Shown here: positions 31,813-41,634 of the stretch, piece after piece
Layout: each line of letters begins with the position of its first letter
Position numbering within the stretch: position 1 is the first letter of the stretch
Assembly (NCBI GenBank): GCA_902519375.1
Contig: CABYJS010000008.1
Coordinates: 1-43,968 of the forward strand
Source: an uncultured Pelagibacteraceae bacterium
GTDB taxonomy: Bacteria; Pseudomonadota; Alphaproteobacteria; Pelagibacterales; Pelagibacteraceae
Reading direction: 5' to 3'
Length of the DNA stretch: 43,968 bases
Position numbers and translations under genes: made by a program
Notes under the pieces: generated by a model
Told to the model about the DNA's origin: nothing
Seen by the model: only the letters and a program-made list of their open reading frames with translations
Databases searched by the model: none

Positions 31813-33900
31813 ATGGAAAAATCTTTAAATGAACTAATTAACGATACAAAAAAAAGCTTGTCACTAAAAAAATATGATGAAGCCTTAATCAGTTTGAATT
31901 TGATAATCAAAAAAGATGCTGAAAATTTAAGTGCACTATCTACTATAGGAGATATTAATGTCTACAGGGGTAAATTTATAGAAGCAATAGAAATATTTGA
32001 CAAGATAATTCAAATAAACCCTAAATTATCTTTTATCTATAATAATAAAGGTTTCTGTTTATTAAAAATTTTAAAATATGCTGAGTCTATTTTAAGTTTT
32101 CAAAAAGCTATTCAATATAAACCTGATTTTGCAGAGGCTTACAACAATTTAGGTTTAGCATTTAAAAATGTTGAAAAAAATTTAGAAGCTAAGAAAAGTT
32201 TTTTAGATGCGATTAAGTATAAAAAGAATTTTTTCCAGGCATACAACAATCTAAGCACAATAGCTTTAGAAGAAAACAATTTAGAAGATGCTACAAAGTA
32301 TGCAAAGTCTTCAATTGAAATAAATCAAAAAAATATTGAGGCATATAATAACTTAGGATTAATATTTAAAAAAAAAGGAGATTTTGAAAGCTCACTAATT
32401 AACTTCAATAAAGTTTTAGAGATTAATTCTAAATATTTACCTACTTTAATTAATATAGCTAAGAACTATGAAGAGTTAAATGATAATGATAAAGCCCTAG
32501 AGTATCTTAAAAAAACTCATAGTATTGATCCAGATAATATAAATTCTCTATCTAGTCTTATTTACCTAAAATTAAAAATTTGTGATTGGCACAATCTAGG
32601 TAACCTAAAAAAAAGATTGTTCTATTTATGTGATAAGTTTGAAACTAAAAAAATGCAACCCTATTATTCTTTATTATTAAAGGATGATTTAAAACTTCAG
32701 AAAATAATTGCAGAAAAATGGGCAAAAGATTATTTGTATAAAAAAAGAAATCGAGAATTTAAAAAAAATAATAATCAAAATATTAAAGTTGGATATTTTT
32801 CTTCTGATTTTGAAAAACATGCTGTTGCATCATTATTGAAAGATTTATTTAGAAATCATGATAAAAATAAATTTGAACTATATGGTTTCAATTTAAGTAA
32901 AAAATTTTTAAAAAATAGTATAAACAAAGATATTATCAAAAATTTTAAAGAATTTATTGATTGTAATTCCAAGACCGATGAAGAAATTAGAAATATTTGT
33001 AATATATTAAAAATTGATATAGCTGTTGATTTAAATGGTCATACATATGGAGGGCGACCTGCTATCTTTAAAAATAAATGTGCGCCCATTCAGATAAATT
33101 ATTTAGGTTATGCAGGAACTATGGGTGATAAATCATATGACTATATTGTTGCAGATAAATTTGTCATACCAAAAAACAGTGAAAAGGATTATTTAGAGAA
33201 AATAATCTTTATCCCTAATTCTTTCTTTCCAAATTCACTTGAAAATAAAAATATAGAAAGTGGTTTAACTAAAAAAGATTTTTTTTTACCTGATGATAAA
33301 TTTATTTACTGTTGTTTTAATAATATTGTAAAAATTAACGAAAATATTCTTAATATTTGGTCAAAAATACTTCATTCAACAAAGAATTCGATACTTTGGT
33401 TATCCATAACAAAAGGAACACTACAACATAAAAATATTTTAAAAGAATTTAATAACAGAAATATTGACTCATCTAAAATTTTTTTTTCTGAAAAAATTGA
33501 ATATCAAAAATATTTAGAGAGATTTCAATTAGCTGATCTATTTTTAGATACTTATCCTTACGGTGGTCACACAACATCAATTGAAGCTTTATCGTCAGGT
33601 CTTCCAGTACTAACTCTCAAAGGTGAAGCTTTTCAAAGCAGAGTGAGTGCTAGTTTACTTAAAAATTTGGATTTAGATGAATTAATAACATTAAATGAGG
33701 AAGATTATATTAATTTGGCTATCAAATTATACAAAGACAATAAAAAAATAAAATCTTTTAAAATCAAACTCACAAATCAAAAAAAATTGTCTAATATATT
33801 CAATAATAAAATTTATACCAAAAATTTAGAAAAGGCCTATTTTGAAGCACAAGATAGATTTGTTAATCAAAAAAAAATAGATAATATATATTTAGAATAA
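31813..33900 (+). CDS. TPR-repeat O-GlcNAc-transferase-like (SPINDLY-type, GT41) glycosyltransferase
   Basis: This 695-aa protein has about six to seven TPR repeats in residues 1-250 (for example AEAYNNLGLAFKNVEKNLEA) and a GT41 catalytic region in the C-terminal half. The catalytic part has KVGYFSSDFEKHAVASL with the family His at residue 336, IDIAVDLNGHTYGGRPAIF, APIQINYLGYAGTMGDKSYD, CFNNIVKINENI with the nucleotide-binding Lys507, and DLFLDTYPYGGHTTSIEALS. No signal peptide is seen, so it should glycosylate cytoplasmic proteins. The target is unknown; in some bacteria such enzymes modify flagellin, but no flagellar gene is present here. It lies 23 nt before the LON-domain gene. Confidence 0.92.
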   Translation: MEKSLNELINDTKKSLSLKKYDEALISLNLIIKKDAENLSALSTIGDINVYRGKFIEAIEIFDKIIQINPKLSFIYNNKGFCLLKILKYAESILSFQKAIQYKPDFAEAYNNLGLAFKNVEKNLEAKKSFLDAIKYKKNFFQAYNNLSTIALEENNLEDATKYAKSSIEINQKNIEAYNNLGLIFKKKGDFESSLINFNKVLEINSKYLPTLINIAKNYEELNDNDKALEYLKKTHSIDPDNINSLSSLIYLKLKICDWHNLGNLKKRLFYLCDKFETKKMQPYYSLLLKDDLKLQKIIAEKWAKDYLYKKRNREFKKNNNQNIKVGYFSSDFEKHAVASLLKDLFRNHDKNKFELYGFNLSKKFLKNSINKDIIKNFKEFIDCNSKTDEEIRNICNILKIDIAVDLNGHTYGGRPAIFKNKCAPIQINYLGYAGTMGDKSYDYIVADKFVIPKNSEKDYLEKIIFIPNSFFPNSLENKNIESGLTKKDFFLPDDKFIYCCFNNIVKINENILNIWSKILHSTKNSILWLSITKGTLQHKNILKEFNNRNIDSSKIFFSEKIEYQKYLERFQLADLFLDTYPYGGHTTSIEALSSGLPVLTLKGEAFQSRVSASLLKNLDLDELITLNEEDYINLAIKLYKDNKKIKSFKIKLTNQKKLSNIFNNKIYTKNLEKAYFEAQDRFVNQKKIDNIYLE

Positions 33901-33923
33901 GATTATAATTGTATATTTAATTT

Positions 33924-34574
33924 ATGAAAAAAAACGATCTACCAAAAAAAATACCTGTTTTCCCTCTTAGCAATTTTATAATATTTCCTAAGACTGCTGT
34001 TCCATTGAATATTTTTGAACCAAGGTACATTGATATGATCAATGATAGTATGAAATCAAACAAATTAATCGGGATGATACAGCCAAAAACTACAAATAAT
34101 AATAATTTAAATAATGACCCACAACTTCACGATATTGGGTGTTTAGGAAAAATAACAGGTTTTAAAGAATCAGAAGACAAAAGATACCTTATAGAACTTA
34201 AAGGAATTATAAGATTTAAAATTATTAAAGAAATACAATCTAATAAAAAATATCGTGAATGTGAAATTAATTTTGATAATTTTTATGAAGATCTAGAAAA
34301 TAAAAAAGAGGATATAAAGTTTTCTGATTTAGAACTAATTTTTAAGGACCTTAAAACCCTTTTTAAAAAAAGAGGTTTTATAATTAATTGGAAAGCACTT
34401 GAGAAACAAAGTTTAGATGAAACTATAAATGCGCTTGCAATGGCTTCTCCCTTCACAATTGAGGAGAAACAAGTTTTATTGGAAGCTAAAAGTTTAAATA
34501 ACAGAAAAAATAAAATTTCAGAAATTTTAACAACTTACTCGTTTGATCAATACAATAACACTACGGTTCAATAA
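33924..34574 (+). CDS. LON peptidase substrate-binding domain protein
   Basis: This 216-aa protein matches the stand-alone Lon N-terminal domain: PKKIPVFPLSNFIIFPKTAV at residues 7-26, then PLNIFEPRYIDMINDSM, GMIQP, DIGCLGKITGF and MASPFTIEEKQVLLEAKSL near the end. It lacks the ATPase and protease parts, so it is a substrate or adaptor-like domain of unknown target. HspQ, a Lon-modulating family, is also encoded in this window, but a functional link is only a guess. Its end overlaps the convergent UbiH-like gene by 7 nt. Confidence 0.93.
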   Translation: MKKNDLPKKIPVFPLSNFIIFPKTAVPLNIFEPRYIDMINDSMKSNKLIGMIQPKTTNNNNLNNDPQLHDIGCLGKITGFKESEDKRYLIELKGIIRFKIIKEIQSNKKYRECEINFDNFYEDLENKKEDIKFSDLELIFKDLKTLFKKRGFIINWKALEKQSLDETINALAMASPFTIEEKQVLLEAKSLNNRKNKISEILTTYSFDQYNNTTVQ

Positions 34575-35650
34575 TCTCTCAAAGTAATCCCACTATCAGC
34601 AAATTTAGTAAAAAATTTATTGACAGTTTTATTCTTACCAAAAAATTTGACAAATTTACTTAAATTATTTGTATTAAACTTGCTCTCTAAATTAAAAAAC
34701 TCATAAATAAAATCAATTCCACTTGAGAAAATATAATTTTTGTCTTTAGAATTTTTTTCAAAATCATTGCCTATAGATTTATCAAGACTTAAGCCATGAA
34801 TTTTTTTGAATTTAATTAATCTATATATTTCTTTAATATCTCTGATAGTCATGTTGAAACCTTGTCCTGCTAAAGGATGTATTCTGTGAAGTATATCTCC
34901 AAAAGCAATTATATTTTTGAAATGGTAAGACCTTAGATTGGACTGTTTTAACTCAAAATTTAACCCTTTATTTATCTTTAAAATCTCATACTTAAAGTTA
35001 TATTTTTTTATCAAGTTTGATAAATCGATATTTTTTTTTCGTTTTACGGAATAAACGACTGAAGTTTCTATTGGAGAAATAGGTAAAAAAGCTAATGGAC
35101 CTTCATTAGTAAAAATTTGTAAAGCTATTCGGTTTTGCGATATTTTTTTATGTTCAAAGGTTGTTACATGTGCAAAGCTATTATAGTTTTTTTCAATTCT
35201 ATTATAAAAAAATTTCTTAGTTATATAATCAGAGTAGTCACAATTAAAAATTAAATCATAATTTTTTCTTAATAATTTTTGATAGGTAATTTTTTTTTTA
35301 AAAGAAACTAATTTATTTCTATTAAGACAGCGTAGCAACAAAGTATATAAATCATAATTTTTTATAATTGAAAAAAGATGTTCATATTTGTTTTTAAAAT
35401 CTAAGATTTTTTCATTTTTAAGACTTTCACTATAAATCTCTATATTTTTTATATTCCATAAAAGTTTATCAATATTCAAAATATTATTATTAAAAAAGAC
35501 TAAGTTTGAGCGTGAAATTCCTAATGTTTGGATTTTGTTGTTTTTTTTCTTTTTTTTATCTGAAAAAATATCTACTTTTATACCTAAATTTACAAGTGTC
35601 TTTGTAAGAGTTAAGCTGGTTAAATTATTGCCTATTATAGAAACTTTCAT
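34568..35650 (-). CDS. UbiH/COQ6-type FAD-dependent monooxygenase, diverged
   Basis: This 360-aa protein matches the ubiquinone-hydroxylase flavoprotein family by its second FAD motif GDILHRIHPLAGQGFNMTIR (usual GDAAHxxHPxAGQG) near residue 255. The N-terminal dinucleotide motif is degenerate (IIGNNLTSLTLTKTL, where GxGxxG is expected). The start is the ATG at 35648-35650; an upstream ATG-like extension is unlikely because it adds a hydrophobic stretch before the beta strand. Neighbours ftsK and lolA match the gene order for ubiH-like genes in alphaproteobacteria. The role in ubiquinone hydroxylation is likely, but the position hydroxylated is unknown. Confidence 0.8.
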   Translation of the reverse strand: MKVSIIGNNLTSLTLTKTLVNLGIKVDIFSDKKKKKNNKIQTLGISRSNLVFFNNNILNIDKLLWNIKNIEIYSESLKNEKILDFKNKYEHLFSIIKNYDLYTLLLRCLNRNKLVSFKKKITYQKLLRKNYDLIFNCDYSDYITKKFFYNRIEKNYNSFAHVTTFEHKKISQNRIALQIFTNEGPLAFLPISPIETSVVYSVKRKKNIDLSNLIKKYNFKYEILKINKGLNFELKQSNLRSYHFKNIIAFGDILHRIHPLAGQGFNMTIRDIKEIYRLIKFKKIHGLSLDKSIGNDFEKNSKDKNYIFSSGIDFIYEFFNLESKFNTNNLSKFVKFFGKNKTVNKFFTKFADSGITLRDY

Positions 35651-35714
35651 AATAATTTTAATTTTAACAATAAAAATTAGATGATACAAAGTGGTAAATT
35701 TGATTCATCAAAAA

Positions 35715-37805
35715 ATGGATATAAAAAAACTAGGAAACTCAGTATTAATTTTTAGTATCAATCGGTTAATAGAAATCATTGGTATTTTTATTGTTTGTTC
35801 GGGAATTTTACTATTTACTGCATTGCTATCTTATTCACCCACTGATCCAAATTTTATATTCCCTCAAAATACTGAAATCAAAAATTTTTTGGGATCTCGT
35901 GGAAGTTATTTGGCTGATTTTTTCATCCAATCTGCAGGATTAATCACTTTTTTAATACCAATTACTATTATTTTTACTGGTATTAATATGTTTAAAAAAA
36001 AAGAAATATTTATACTTATTGAAAATATTTTTTTTGCAACAATATACGCTCTAATAGGATCTTTTTTTTTTAGTTTTTATTATAAAGACTCATTTACATT
36101 CTACATAAACGGTAACGGTGGTTTTGTTGGAAATTATCTTAATGAAACCTTTTTATACAATATAACTAAATCTAATGAGAATATTTTTTTTTATTTTTTT
36201 CTAATTATTATAACTCTATTATTTTTAGTAAGTATCAATTTTAAAATGAAAAGTTTTATAAATTTTATAAAGAATATCTTCAACTTATTTTCAAGGAAAA
36301 GTTATAAGAATTATACAAACAAAAATGAAATAATTAATGAATATATTCCACAAGATGAAATTAAAAATTTAATACAAGAAGATCTGCCTTTTATTAAATC
36401 AGAAGCAGATACAAATTTAAAAAAAGAAAAATTTAAACTTCCTTCACTAGACTTATTAAATACCCAAACCAAAAAGGAAAGGGCAATCTTAAATAAAACT
36501 GAAAATAATAATTCTGATTTTTTAGAAAAGATTCTTTTAGATTTTGGTGTAAATGGAAACATAAAAAAAGTAAGTCATGGACCAGTTGTAACTTTAAATG
36601 AATTTGAACCAGCTGCAGGAGTTAAGGTATCTAAAATTATTAATTTGTCAGATGATATAGCAAGAAATACTAGCTCAGAGTCAGCTCGTATTGCCACCAT
36701 TCCAGGAAGCAATACAATTGGTATCGAATTACCAAATGTATCAAGGGAAAATGTTTATTTAAGTGAAATATTAAATAATTTAGATTTTAAAAAAAAAGAA
36801 ATCAAATTGCCTATAGCTCTAGGAAAAAATATTTCAGGCGCACCTATAGTTGGTGATTTGACTTCAATGCCCCATCTGTTAATTGCAGGAACAACCGGAT
36901 CTGGTAAATCAGTTTGTATAAACACAATTATACTATCTTTACTCTATAGACACACACCAGATAGATGCAAATTTATTCTTATTGATCCGAAAATGTTAGA
37001 ACTTTCAACTTATGAAGGAGTTCCTCATCTACTTTGTCCGGTAATTACAGAAGCAAAAAAAGCAGCTTCAGTTTTAGGTTGGGTGGTTAAAGAAATGGAA
37101 AGCAGATATAGACTGATGACTAAAGAGGGAGTTAGAAACATCGACGGGTACAATGCAAAACATAAACTTCCGATGCCTTACATAGTTGTGGTAGTTGATG
37201 AAATGTCAGATTTGATGTTAGTAGCAGGTAAAGAAATTGAGAATTACATTCAAAAATTATCTCAAATGGCAAGAGCAGCTGGAATTCATATTATAATGGC
37301 TACACAAAGACCAAGTGTTGATGTAATTACTGGTACTATTAAAGCAAACTTTCCTACTCGTATCTCTTTTCAAGTTTCTTCTAAAATAGATAGTAGAACA
37401 ATTTTGGGAGAACAGGGTGCAGAACAACTATTAGGTAAAGGTGATATGCTTTATATGTCATCTGCAAATAAAATTATTAGAATTCATGCTCCCTTTGTCT
37501 CGGAAAATGAGATAGAAAAAATAAATAATTATCTAAGATCACAAGCAGAACCTGATTATATTGATGAAATCTTGAATTTTGTAGATGAAAAAGAAATTAA
37601 TGAAAACACAAGAAGTCAAGGAGACAAAGACGAGCTTTATGAATCAGCTGTTGAATTAATAAAGTCTGAAGGCAAAGCCTCAACATCTTTTTTACAACGA
37701 AAACTTCAAATTGGTTATAATAGGGCTGCAAGAATAATTGATATGATGGAAGCTGAAGGACTAGTGAGCAAAGCTAATCATGTTGGAAAACGTGACGTTC
37801 TTTAA
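35715..37805 (+). CDS. ftsK: DNA translocase FtsK
   Basis: FtsK pumps DNA at the septum to resolve and sort chromosome termini with XerCD. The protein is 696 aa from the ATG at 35715 (MDIKKLG); a GTG at 35691 would add eight residues. It has four N-terminal helices (about residues 15-180), a short linker of about 80 residues, the motor (Walker A GTTGSGKSVCIN, LIDPKMLELSTYEGVPHLL, Walker B region VVVVDEMSDLM, MATQRPSVDVITG) and a C-terminal winged-helix gamma domain (QRKLQIGYNRAARIIDMMEA) that reads KOPS sites. It is shorter than E. coli FtsK because the linker is short. Its stop overlaps the lolA ATG by 1 nt. Confidence 0.97.
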   Translation: MDIKKLGNSVLIFSINRLIEIIGIFIVCSGILLFTALLSYSPTDPNFIFPQNTEIKNFLGSRGSYLADFFIQSAGLITFLIPITIIFTGINMFKKKEIFILIENIFFATIYALIGSFFFSFYYKDSFTFYINGNGGFVGNYLNETFLYNITKSNENIFFYFFLIIITLLFLVSINFKMKSFINFIKNIFNLFSRKSYKNYTNKNEIINEYIPQDEIKNLIQEDLPFIKSEADTNLKKEKFKLPSLDLLNTQTKKERAILNKTENNNSDFLEKILLDFGVNGNIKKVSHGPVVTLNEFEPAAGVKVSKIINLSDDIARNTSSESARIATIPGSNTIGIELPNVSRENVYLSEILNNLDFKKKEIKLPIALGKNISGAPIVGDLTSMPHLLIAGTTGSGKSVCINTIILSLLYRHTPDRCKFILIDPKMLELSTYEGVPHLLCPVITEAKKAASVLGWVVKEMESRYRLMTKEGVRNIDGYNAKHKLPMPYIVVVVDEMSDLMLVAGKEIENYIQKLSQMARAAGIHIIMATQRPSVDVITGTIKANFPTRISFQVSSKIDSRTILGEQGAEQLLGKGDMLYMSSANKIIRIHAPFVSENEIEKINNYLRSQAEPDYIDEILNFVDEKEINENTRSQGDKDELYESAVELIKSEGKASTSFLQRKLQIGYNRAARIIDMMEAEGLVSKANHVGKRDVL

Positions 37806-38353
37806 TGAAAAAGTATCTTTTACTTTTTTTTCTAATTCTTTTCAATAACGAGATAAAAGCTTTTGAGAAGGAAAATATTATCCAAAATTTAGAAAATATA
37901 AAAAATTTATCTTTTAATTTTGAACAGGATATTGATGGAGAAAAAGAAAAGGGAACCTGTATTTTAGAGTATCCTAAGAAAATCTTTTGTAAATATAATC
38001 TGGATAATCAAAAAACTTTAACTTCAAATGGTAGATATATAGTCGTAAAAACAATTGATAGCCATTACATTTACAATATTCAAAAAACACCTTTAAATTT
38101 GATCTTAAATAAAGATTTTATAATAGACAAAATTCGGAATGCAGATGGAAAAATTCTAGATAATAGATTTATAGGTTTTAATTTCTTTGAAAAGGAAAAT
38201 GAGATTAATTTGTTTTTTGATAAGAATAAATACGATTTGGTTGGATGGCAATCAATAGATATTTATCAAAATTTAAGTATCACATTTATATCATCAATAG
38301 TTAAAAATATTGAAATAGACGAAAATTTGTTTAAACTACCAAAACAAGACTAA
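37805..38353 (+). CDS. lolA: Outer-membrane lipoprotein carrier protein LolA family
   Basis: This 182-aa protein has a signal peptide (MKKYLLLFFLILFNNEIKAF) and a LolA-like fold: IKNLSFNFEQDIDGEKEKGT (about residues 32-51), ILEYPKKIFCKY, then later SIDIYQNLSITFISSIVKNI and FKLP at the end. LolA shuttles lipoproteins through the periplasm. Sequence identity in this family is low, so the position after ftsK, a common alphaproteobacterial arrangement, adds support. It overlaps ftsK by 1 nt. Confidence 0.87.
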   Translation: MKKYLLLFFLILFNNEIKAFEKENIIQNLENIKNLSFNFEQDIDGEKEKGTCILEYPKKIFCKYNLDNQKTLTSNGRYIVVKTIDSHYIYNIQKTPLNLILNKDFIIDKIRNADGKILDNRFIGFNFFEKENEINLFFDKNKYDLVGWQSIDIYQNLSITFISSIVKNIEIDENLFKLPKQD

Positions 38354-38857
38354 TTAAATTGTTATAGTTTCTTTTTTAAAAATCTTCATTCCTCTGGCGA
38401 TATAATTATTTAAAGCATTTTTATGATCTAGTGAACAAGTGTGTACCCAAACTCTTTTTGGTTTAATTAAAAATGATTTTTTTATCGCACAGGTTAATAA
38501 GTATGAACCTAATTTTTTATTGTGATATTCTTCTAATAAACCCAAATAAGCTATTTCCACTTCATTTGAATTATAATGAAAAATTAATTCAAAATAACCC
38601 ACAAGATCCTCACCTTTTTTTAATATATAAGTTTTCACTTTTTCATCAGAAGTGTATTTAATCCATTCCTTTTCTGCCCAACCTAATCTGTCTACCCAGT
38701 GATGTTTTTTACCAACATTCCTATAAAAAAATTTATTCAATTGGAAATCCGGTTTATCTAAAAATTTTAAAGAATAATTATCAAGACCAACAATAGACTC
38801 ATTTAGATCTTTAATGGAACTGATCTCTAAATAATTTCTATTGATTCTTTTATTCAC
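38354..38857 (-). CDS. GNAT family N-acetyltransferase
   Basis: This 167-aa protein has the GNAT acetyl-CoA-binding pattern LGLLEEYHNKKLGSYLLTCA (about residues 105-124), preceded by a beta-strand DLVGYFELIFHY and followed by VWVHTCSLDHKNALNNYIARG. The substrate cannot be predicted. The start is GTG, overlapping the stop of the HIT gene upstream (GTGA, 4 nt). It is the last gene of the his-HIT-GNAT run and converges with lolA with no gap. Confidence 0.88.
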   Translation of the reverse strand: MNKRINRNYLEISSIKDLNESIVGLDNYSLKFLDKPDFQLNKFFYRNVGKKHHWVDRLGWAEKEWIKYTSDEKVKTYILKKGEDLVGYFELIFHYNSNEVEIAYLGLLEEYHNKKLGSYLLTCAIKKSFLIKPKRVWVHTCSLDHKNALNNYIARGMKIFKKETITI

Positions 38858-39219
38858 TCAACCATCTTCCCAATTTTTTCACCACCAAACAAATGAAAAT
38901 GAAGATGTGGAACTTCTTGACCTCCATCTTCACTAATATTTGCAAGAGCTCTATATCCCTTTCCGGTATCAACCGAAATCTCAAGCTTTTTAGCAACTAA
39001 ATTTATACCTTTTAATAAACCCACCATCTCTTCGGAAGAGGCTTTTTGACTAAAATCGTCAAGATCAATATATTTACCCTTAGGTATTATCAATGCGTGA
39101 ATTTTTTTTTGTGGATTAATATCATGGAATGATAATACAAATTCATCCTCATAAATTTTATTGCAAGGTATCTCTCCTCTTAAAATTTTAGCAAATATAT
39201 TATTATCGTCGTAAGCCAT
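38854..39219 (-). CDS. HIT family (histidine triad) hydrolase
   Basis: This 121-aa protein has the HINT-branch histidine triad HLHFHLFGG near the C-terminus (about residues 106-114), plus IFAKILRGEIPCNKIYEDE at the start and FHDINPQKKIHALIIPK. Such proteins are small purine nucleoside phosphoramidases; the natural substrate is unclear. It follows hisE by 38 nt and overlaps the GNAT gene. HIT genes next to his operons are seen in other alphaproteobacteria. Confidence 0.95.
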   Translation of the reverse strand: MAYDDNNIFAKILRGEIPCNKIYEDEFVLSFHDINPQKKIHALIIPKGKYIDLDDFSQKASSEEMVGLLKGINLVAKKLEISVDTGKGYRALANISEDGGQEVPHLHFHLFGGEKIGKMVE

Positions 39220-39257
39220 TAATAATCTTAACTTAATTATATCCTATTACTTATTTT

Positions 39258-39530
39258 TTATCTTCTTCTACTATTTAATTCTTGCATCACATCTTCAATT
39301 TTAATTCCACTTTTTTCAAGATACATAATTAAGTGATAAAGAACATCTGCTGCTTCATGAATTTTGTTCGTATCTTGTTCTACAGCTCCAATTAACTCAT
39401 TAATCTCCTCTAAAACCTTTTCTTTTGCTAAAGATTTATCTTCTAAAAGCTTATTAGTATATGAGTCCTTTACAGGATTACTTTTTCGCTCTCTTGCAAG
39501 GATAACGAGATCTTCTAAAATTTTTAACAT
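39258..39530 (-). CDS. hisE: Phosphoribosyl-ATP pyrophosphatase
   Basis: HisE performs the second step of histidine synthesis. The 90-aa protein starts at the ATG at 39528-39530 (MLKILEDLVILARER), 1 nt after the hisF stop; a longer in-frame extension inside hisF is unlikely. The MazG-like motif is visible: KVLEEINELIGAVEQ and HEAADVLYHLIMYLEKSG, with the Glu and Asp residues that bind magnesium. The separate HisI cyclohydrolase is not in this window. Confidence 0.95.
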   Translation of the reverse strand: MLKILEDLVILARERKSNPVKDSYTNKLLEDKSLAKEKVLEEINELIGAVEQDTNKIHEAADVLYHLIMYLEKSGIKIEDVMQELNSRRR

Positions 39531-39531
39531 A

Positions 39532-40284
39532 TCAAATCCTAACAGGTATATCTTTTGACGACAAATATTGCTTAGCTTCTTTAACAGAATAAGTACCATA
39601 GTGAAATATAGATGCTGCTAAAACAGCACTTGCACCTGATTTTATTCCATCTACCAAGTGATCTAAAGTTCCAACTCCACCAGATGCAATCACTGGAATA
39701 TTTACACTAGATGATATTTTTTGCATAAGCTCAATATCATATCCTGATTGAGTTCCATCTTTATCCATAGAGGTGATTAGTAGTTCTCCAGCTCCACATT
39801 TTTCCATTTTAGATGCGAATTCCAGAGCATTTATACCTGTTGGATTTCTTCCTCCATGAGTAAAAACTTCCCATCCATTATTTTTTCTTTTTGCATCAAT
39901 TGCAACTACAATACATTGTGAACCAAACTTTCTAGAGCTGTCTTCAACCACTTTTACATTTTGAACTGCAGCAGTGTTAATTGATACTTTATCTGCTCCA
40001 CAATTAAGTAGTTTGTTAATATCCTCAACATTTCTAACACCACCTCCAACAGTTAATGGTACGAAACATTTCTTAGAAGTTTTATCTACAACATCGTAAA
40101 TTGTATCTCTATTTTCATTTGAAGCAGTAATATCTAAAAAGCAAATTTCATCTGCACCACCATCAGAATAAATTTTAGCTTGTTCAACAGGGTCTCCTGC
40201 ATCCTTTAAGTCTACAAAATTAATACCCTTCACTACACGACCGTTTTTGACATCCAAACAAGGTATTATTCTATTTTTAAGCAT
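39532..40284 (-). CDS. hisF: Imidazole glycerol phosphate synthase subunit HisF
   Basis: HisF is the cyclase half of imidazole glycerol phosphate synthase and uses ammonia from HisH. The 250-aa TIM barrel has [18 protein letters not shown] (6-23) with catalytic Asp11, [17 protein letters not shown] (about 77-93), [20 protein letters not shown] with Asp near 130, and [16 protein letters not shown]. Length is normal. It overlaps hisA by 8 nt and is followed by hisE after 1 nt. Confidence 0.98.
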   Translation of the reverse strand: MLKNRIIPCLDVKNGRVVKGINFVDLKDAGDPVEQAKIYSDGGADEICFLDITASNENRDTIYDVVDKTSKKCFVPLTVGGGVRNVEDINKLLNCGADKVSINTAAVQNVKVVEDSSRKFGSQCIVVAIDAKRKNNGWEVFTHGGRNPTGINALEFASKMEKCGAGELLITSMDKDGTQSGYDIELMQKISSSVNIPVIASGGVGTLDHLVDGIKSGASAVLAASIFHYGTYSVKEAKQYLSSKDIPVRI

Positions 40285-41002
40285 CTACTTCCTTGGCTAA
40301 TTGATCTAAATTAATATCACCATCGTATATGGCCTTACCAACTATAATTCCTTCAATATTTATATTATTTAATTCTTTGGCTTTTTTAATATCATCAATC
40401 GAAGAAACACCGCCAGATATTATAACTGGACAATTTGAAATATCAGCAACTCTAGATGTTTCCTCAAAATTTGGGCCTTGTTTCATCCCATCCTGATTAA
40501 TGTCTGTGTAAATTAATCTACTAGCACCAAAGTCATTTACCTCTTTTAAAAAATCTAAAGTTAATTGATTAGAGTTTTCTCTCCAACCGGACACAGATAA
40601 GTATCCATCTTTGGCATCTAAACCTAAGGCAATTTGACTTGGAAATTTTTCACAAGCTTCTTTTAAAAAGCTTTTATCTTTTATAGCTGCACTACCTAAA
40701 ATTACTTTTTCAACACCCACATCAATATATCTTTTTATACTATCAATATTTCTAATACCGCCCCCTACTTCAATTTTTAAATCAGATTTTTTAACAATAT
40801 CTTGTATAGTATCTAAATTAACTGTTTCACCACTTAATGCCCCATCTAAATCAACTATATGTAAATTTTTAAAATCATGGTCTTTATATTTTTCAGCTTG
40901 TTCAACTGGAGACATTTTATATTCAGTTTTTTTATCAAAATTTCCTTTAATTAATCTCACACACTTTTTATCTTTAATATCTATTGCTGGGAATATTTTC
41001 AT
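40277..41002 (-). CDS. hisA: 1-(5-phosphoribosyl)-5-[(phosphoribosylamino)methylideneamino]imidazole-4-carboxamide isomerase
   Basis: HisA opens the ribose of ProFAR to PRFAR. The 241-aa TIM barrel has [18 protein letters not shown] (3-20) with the catalytic Asp8, [38 protein letters not shown] with the second catalytic Asp, and [13 protein letters not shown]. The two half-barrel phosphate-binding GGG/SGG repeats are intact. It directly follows the hisH stop and overlaps hisF. Confidence 0.98.
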   Translation of the reverse strand: MKIFPAIDIKDKKCVRLIKGNFDKKTEYKMSPVEQAEKYKDHDFKNLHIVDLDGALSGETVNLDTIQDIVKKSDLKIEVGGGIRNIDSIKRYIDVGVEKVILGSAAIKDKSFLKEACEKFPSQIALGLDAKDGYLSVSGWRENSNQLTLDFLKEVNDFGASRLIYTDINQDGMKQGPNFEETSRVADISNCPVIISGGVSSIDDIKKAKELNNINIEGIIVGKAIYDGDINLDQLAKEVDA

Positions 41003-41629
41003 TTACAAATTAATAAAGTTATCAATTATTTTAAGTCCAGTTTTGTCACTCTTCTCCGGATGAAACTGAGTTCCGAAAATATTTTCTTTTTCAACAGAAC
41101 AAACGATATTAGATGAGTAATCCGTAGTTGCTGACACTACACTTTTATCATTTGGAACAAGTTCATAACTATGAACAAAATACATGTGAGAGTTATTTTT
41201 TACTCCTTTGAAAATTTGGCTATCTTTAACAATATTTATTTGATTCCAGCCAATATGTGGAAGCTTAAATTTACCATCTTGGTTATCAATTTTAGACACT
41301 CTACCTGATATCCACCCTAGACCTTTGGTTTCTATTTCTTCATAGCCAACTTCAGCAAACATCTGTAACCCAACACAAATTCCAAGGAGTGGTTTTTTAT
41401 TGTTAGTTGCGAATTCATTTAAAGTATCAACTAAACCATTGATGTTATTTAAGGCATCCACACAACTTTTAAATGAGCCCTGTCCTGGTAAAACTACTTT
41501 ATCACTTGATTTAATCTTTTCTAAATCCGAAGTTACTTTGATATTTACCTTATTTTTAGCAACTTCCTTAAAAGAGTTTATTACCGAGCTTATATTGCCT
41601 GAGTTATAATCAACAATTGTAACGTTCAT
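41003..41629 (-). CDS. hisH: Imidazole glycerol phosphate synthase subunit HisH (glutaminase)
   Basis: HisH is the class I glutamine amidotransferase that feeds ammonia to HisF. The 208-aa sequence has VDYNSGNISSV at the N-terminus, VLPGQGSFKSCVDAL (about 46-60), the nucleophile Cys in PLLGICVGLQMFAE (about 80-93) and the catalytic His and Glu in FGTQFHPEKSD near the C-terminus. The triad is therefore complete. It lies 5 nt after hisB and abuts hisA. Confidence 0.98.
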   Translation of the reverse strand: MNVTIVDYNSGNISSVINSFKEVAKNKVNIKVTSDLEKIKSSDKVVLPGQGSFKSCVDALNNINGLVDTLNEFATNNKKPLLGICVGLQMFAEVGYEEIETKGLGWISGRVSKIDNQDGKFKLPHIGWNQINIVKDSQIFKGVKNNSHMYFVHSYELVPNDKSVVSATTDYSSNIVCSVEKENIFGTQFHPEKSDKTGLKIIDNFINL

Positions 41630-41634
41630 TAAAT

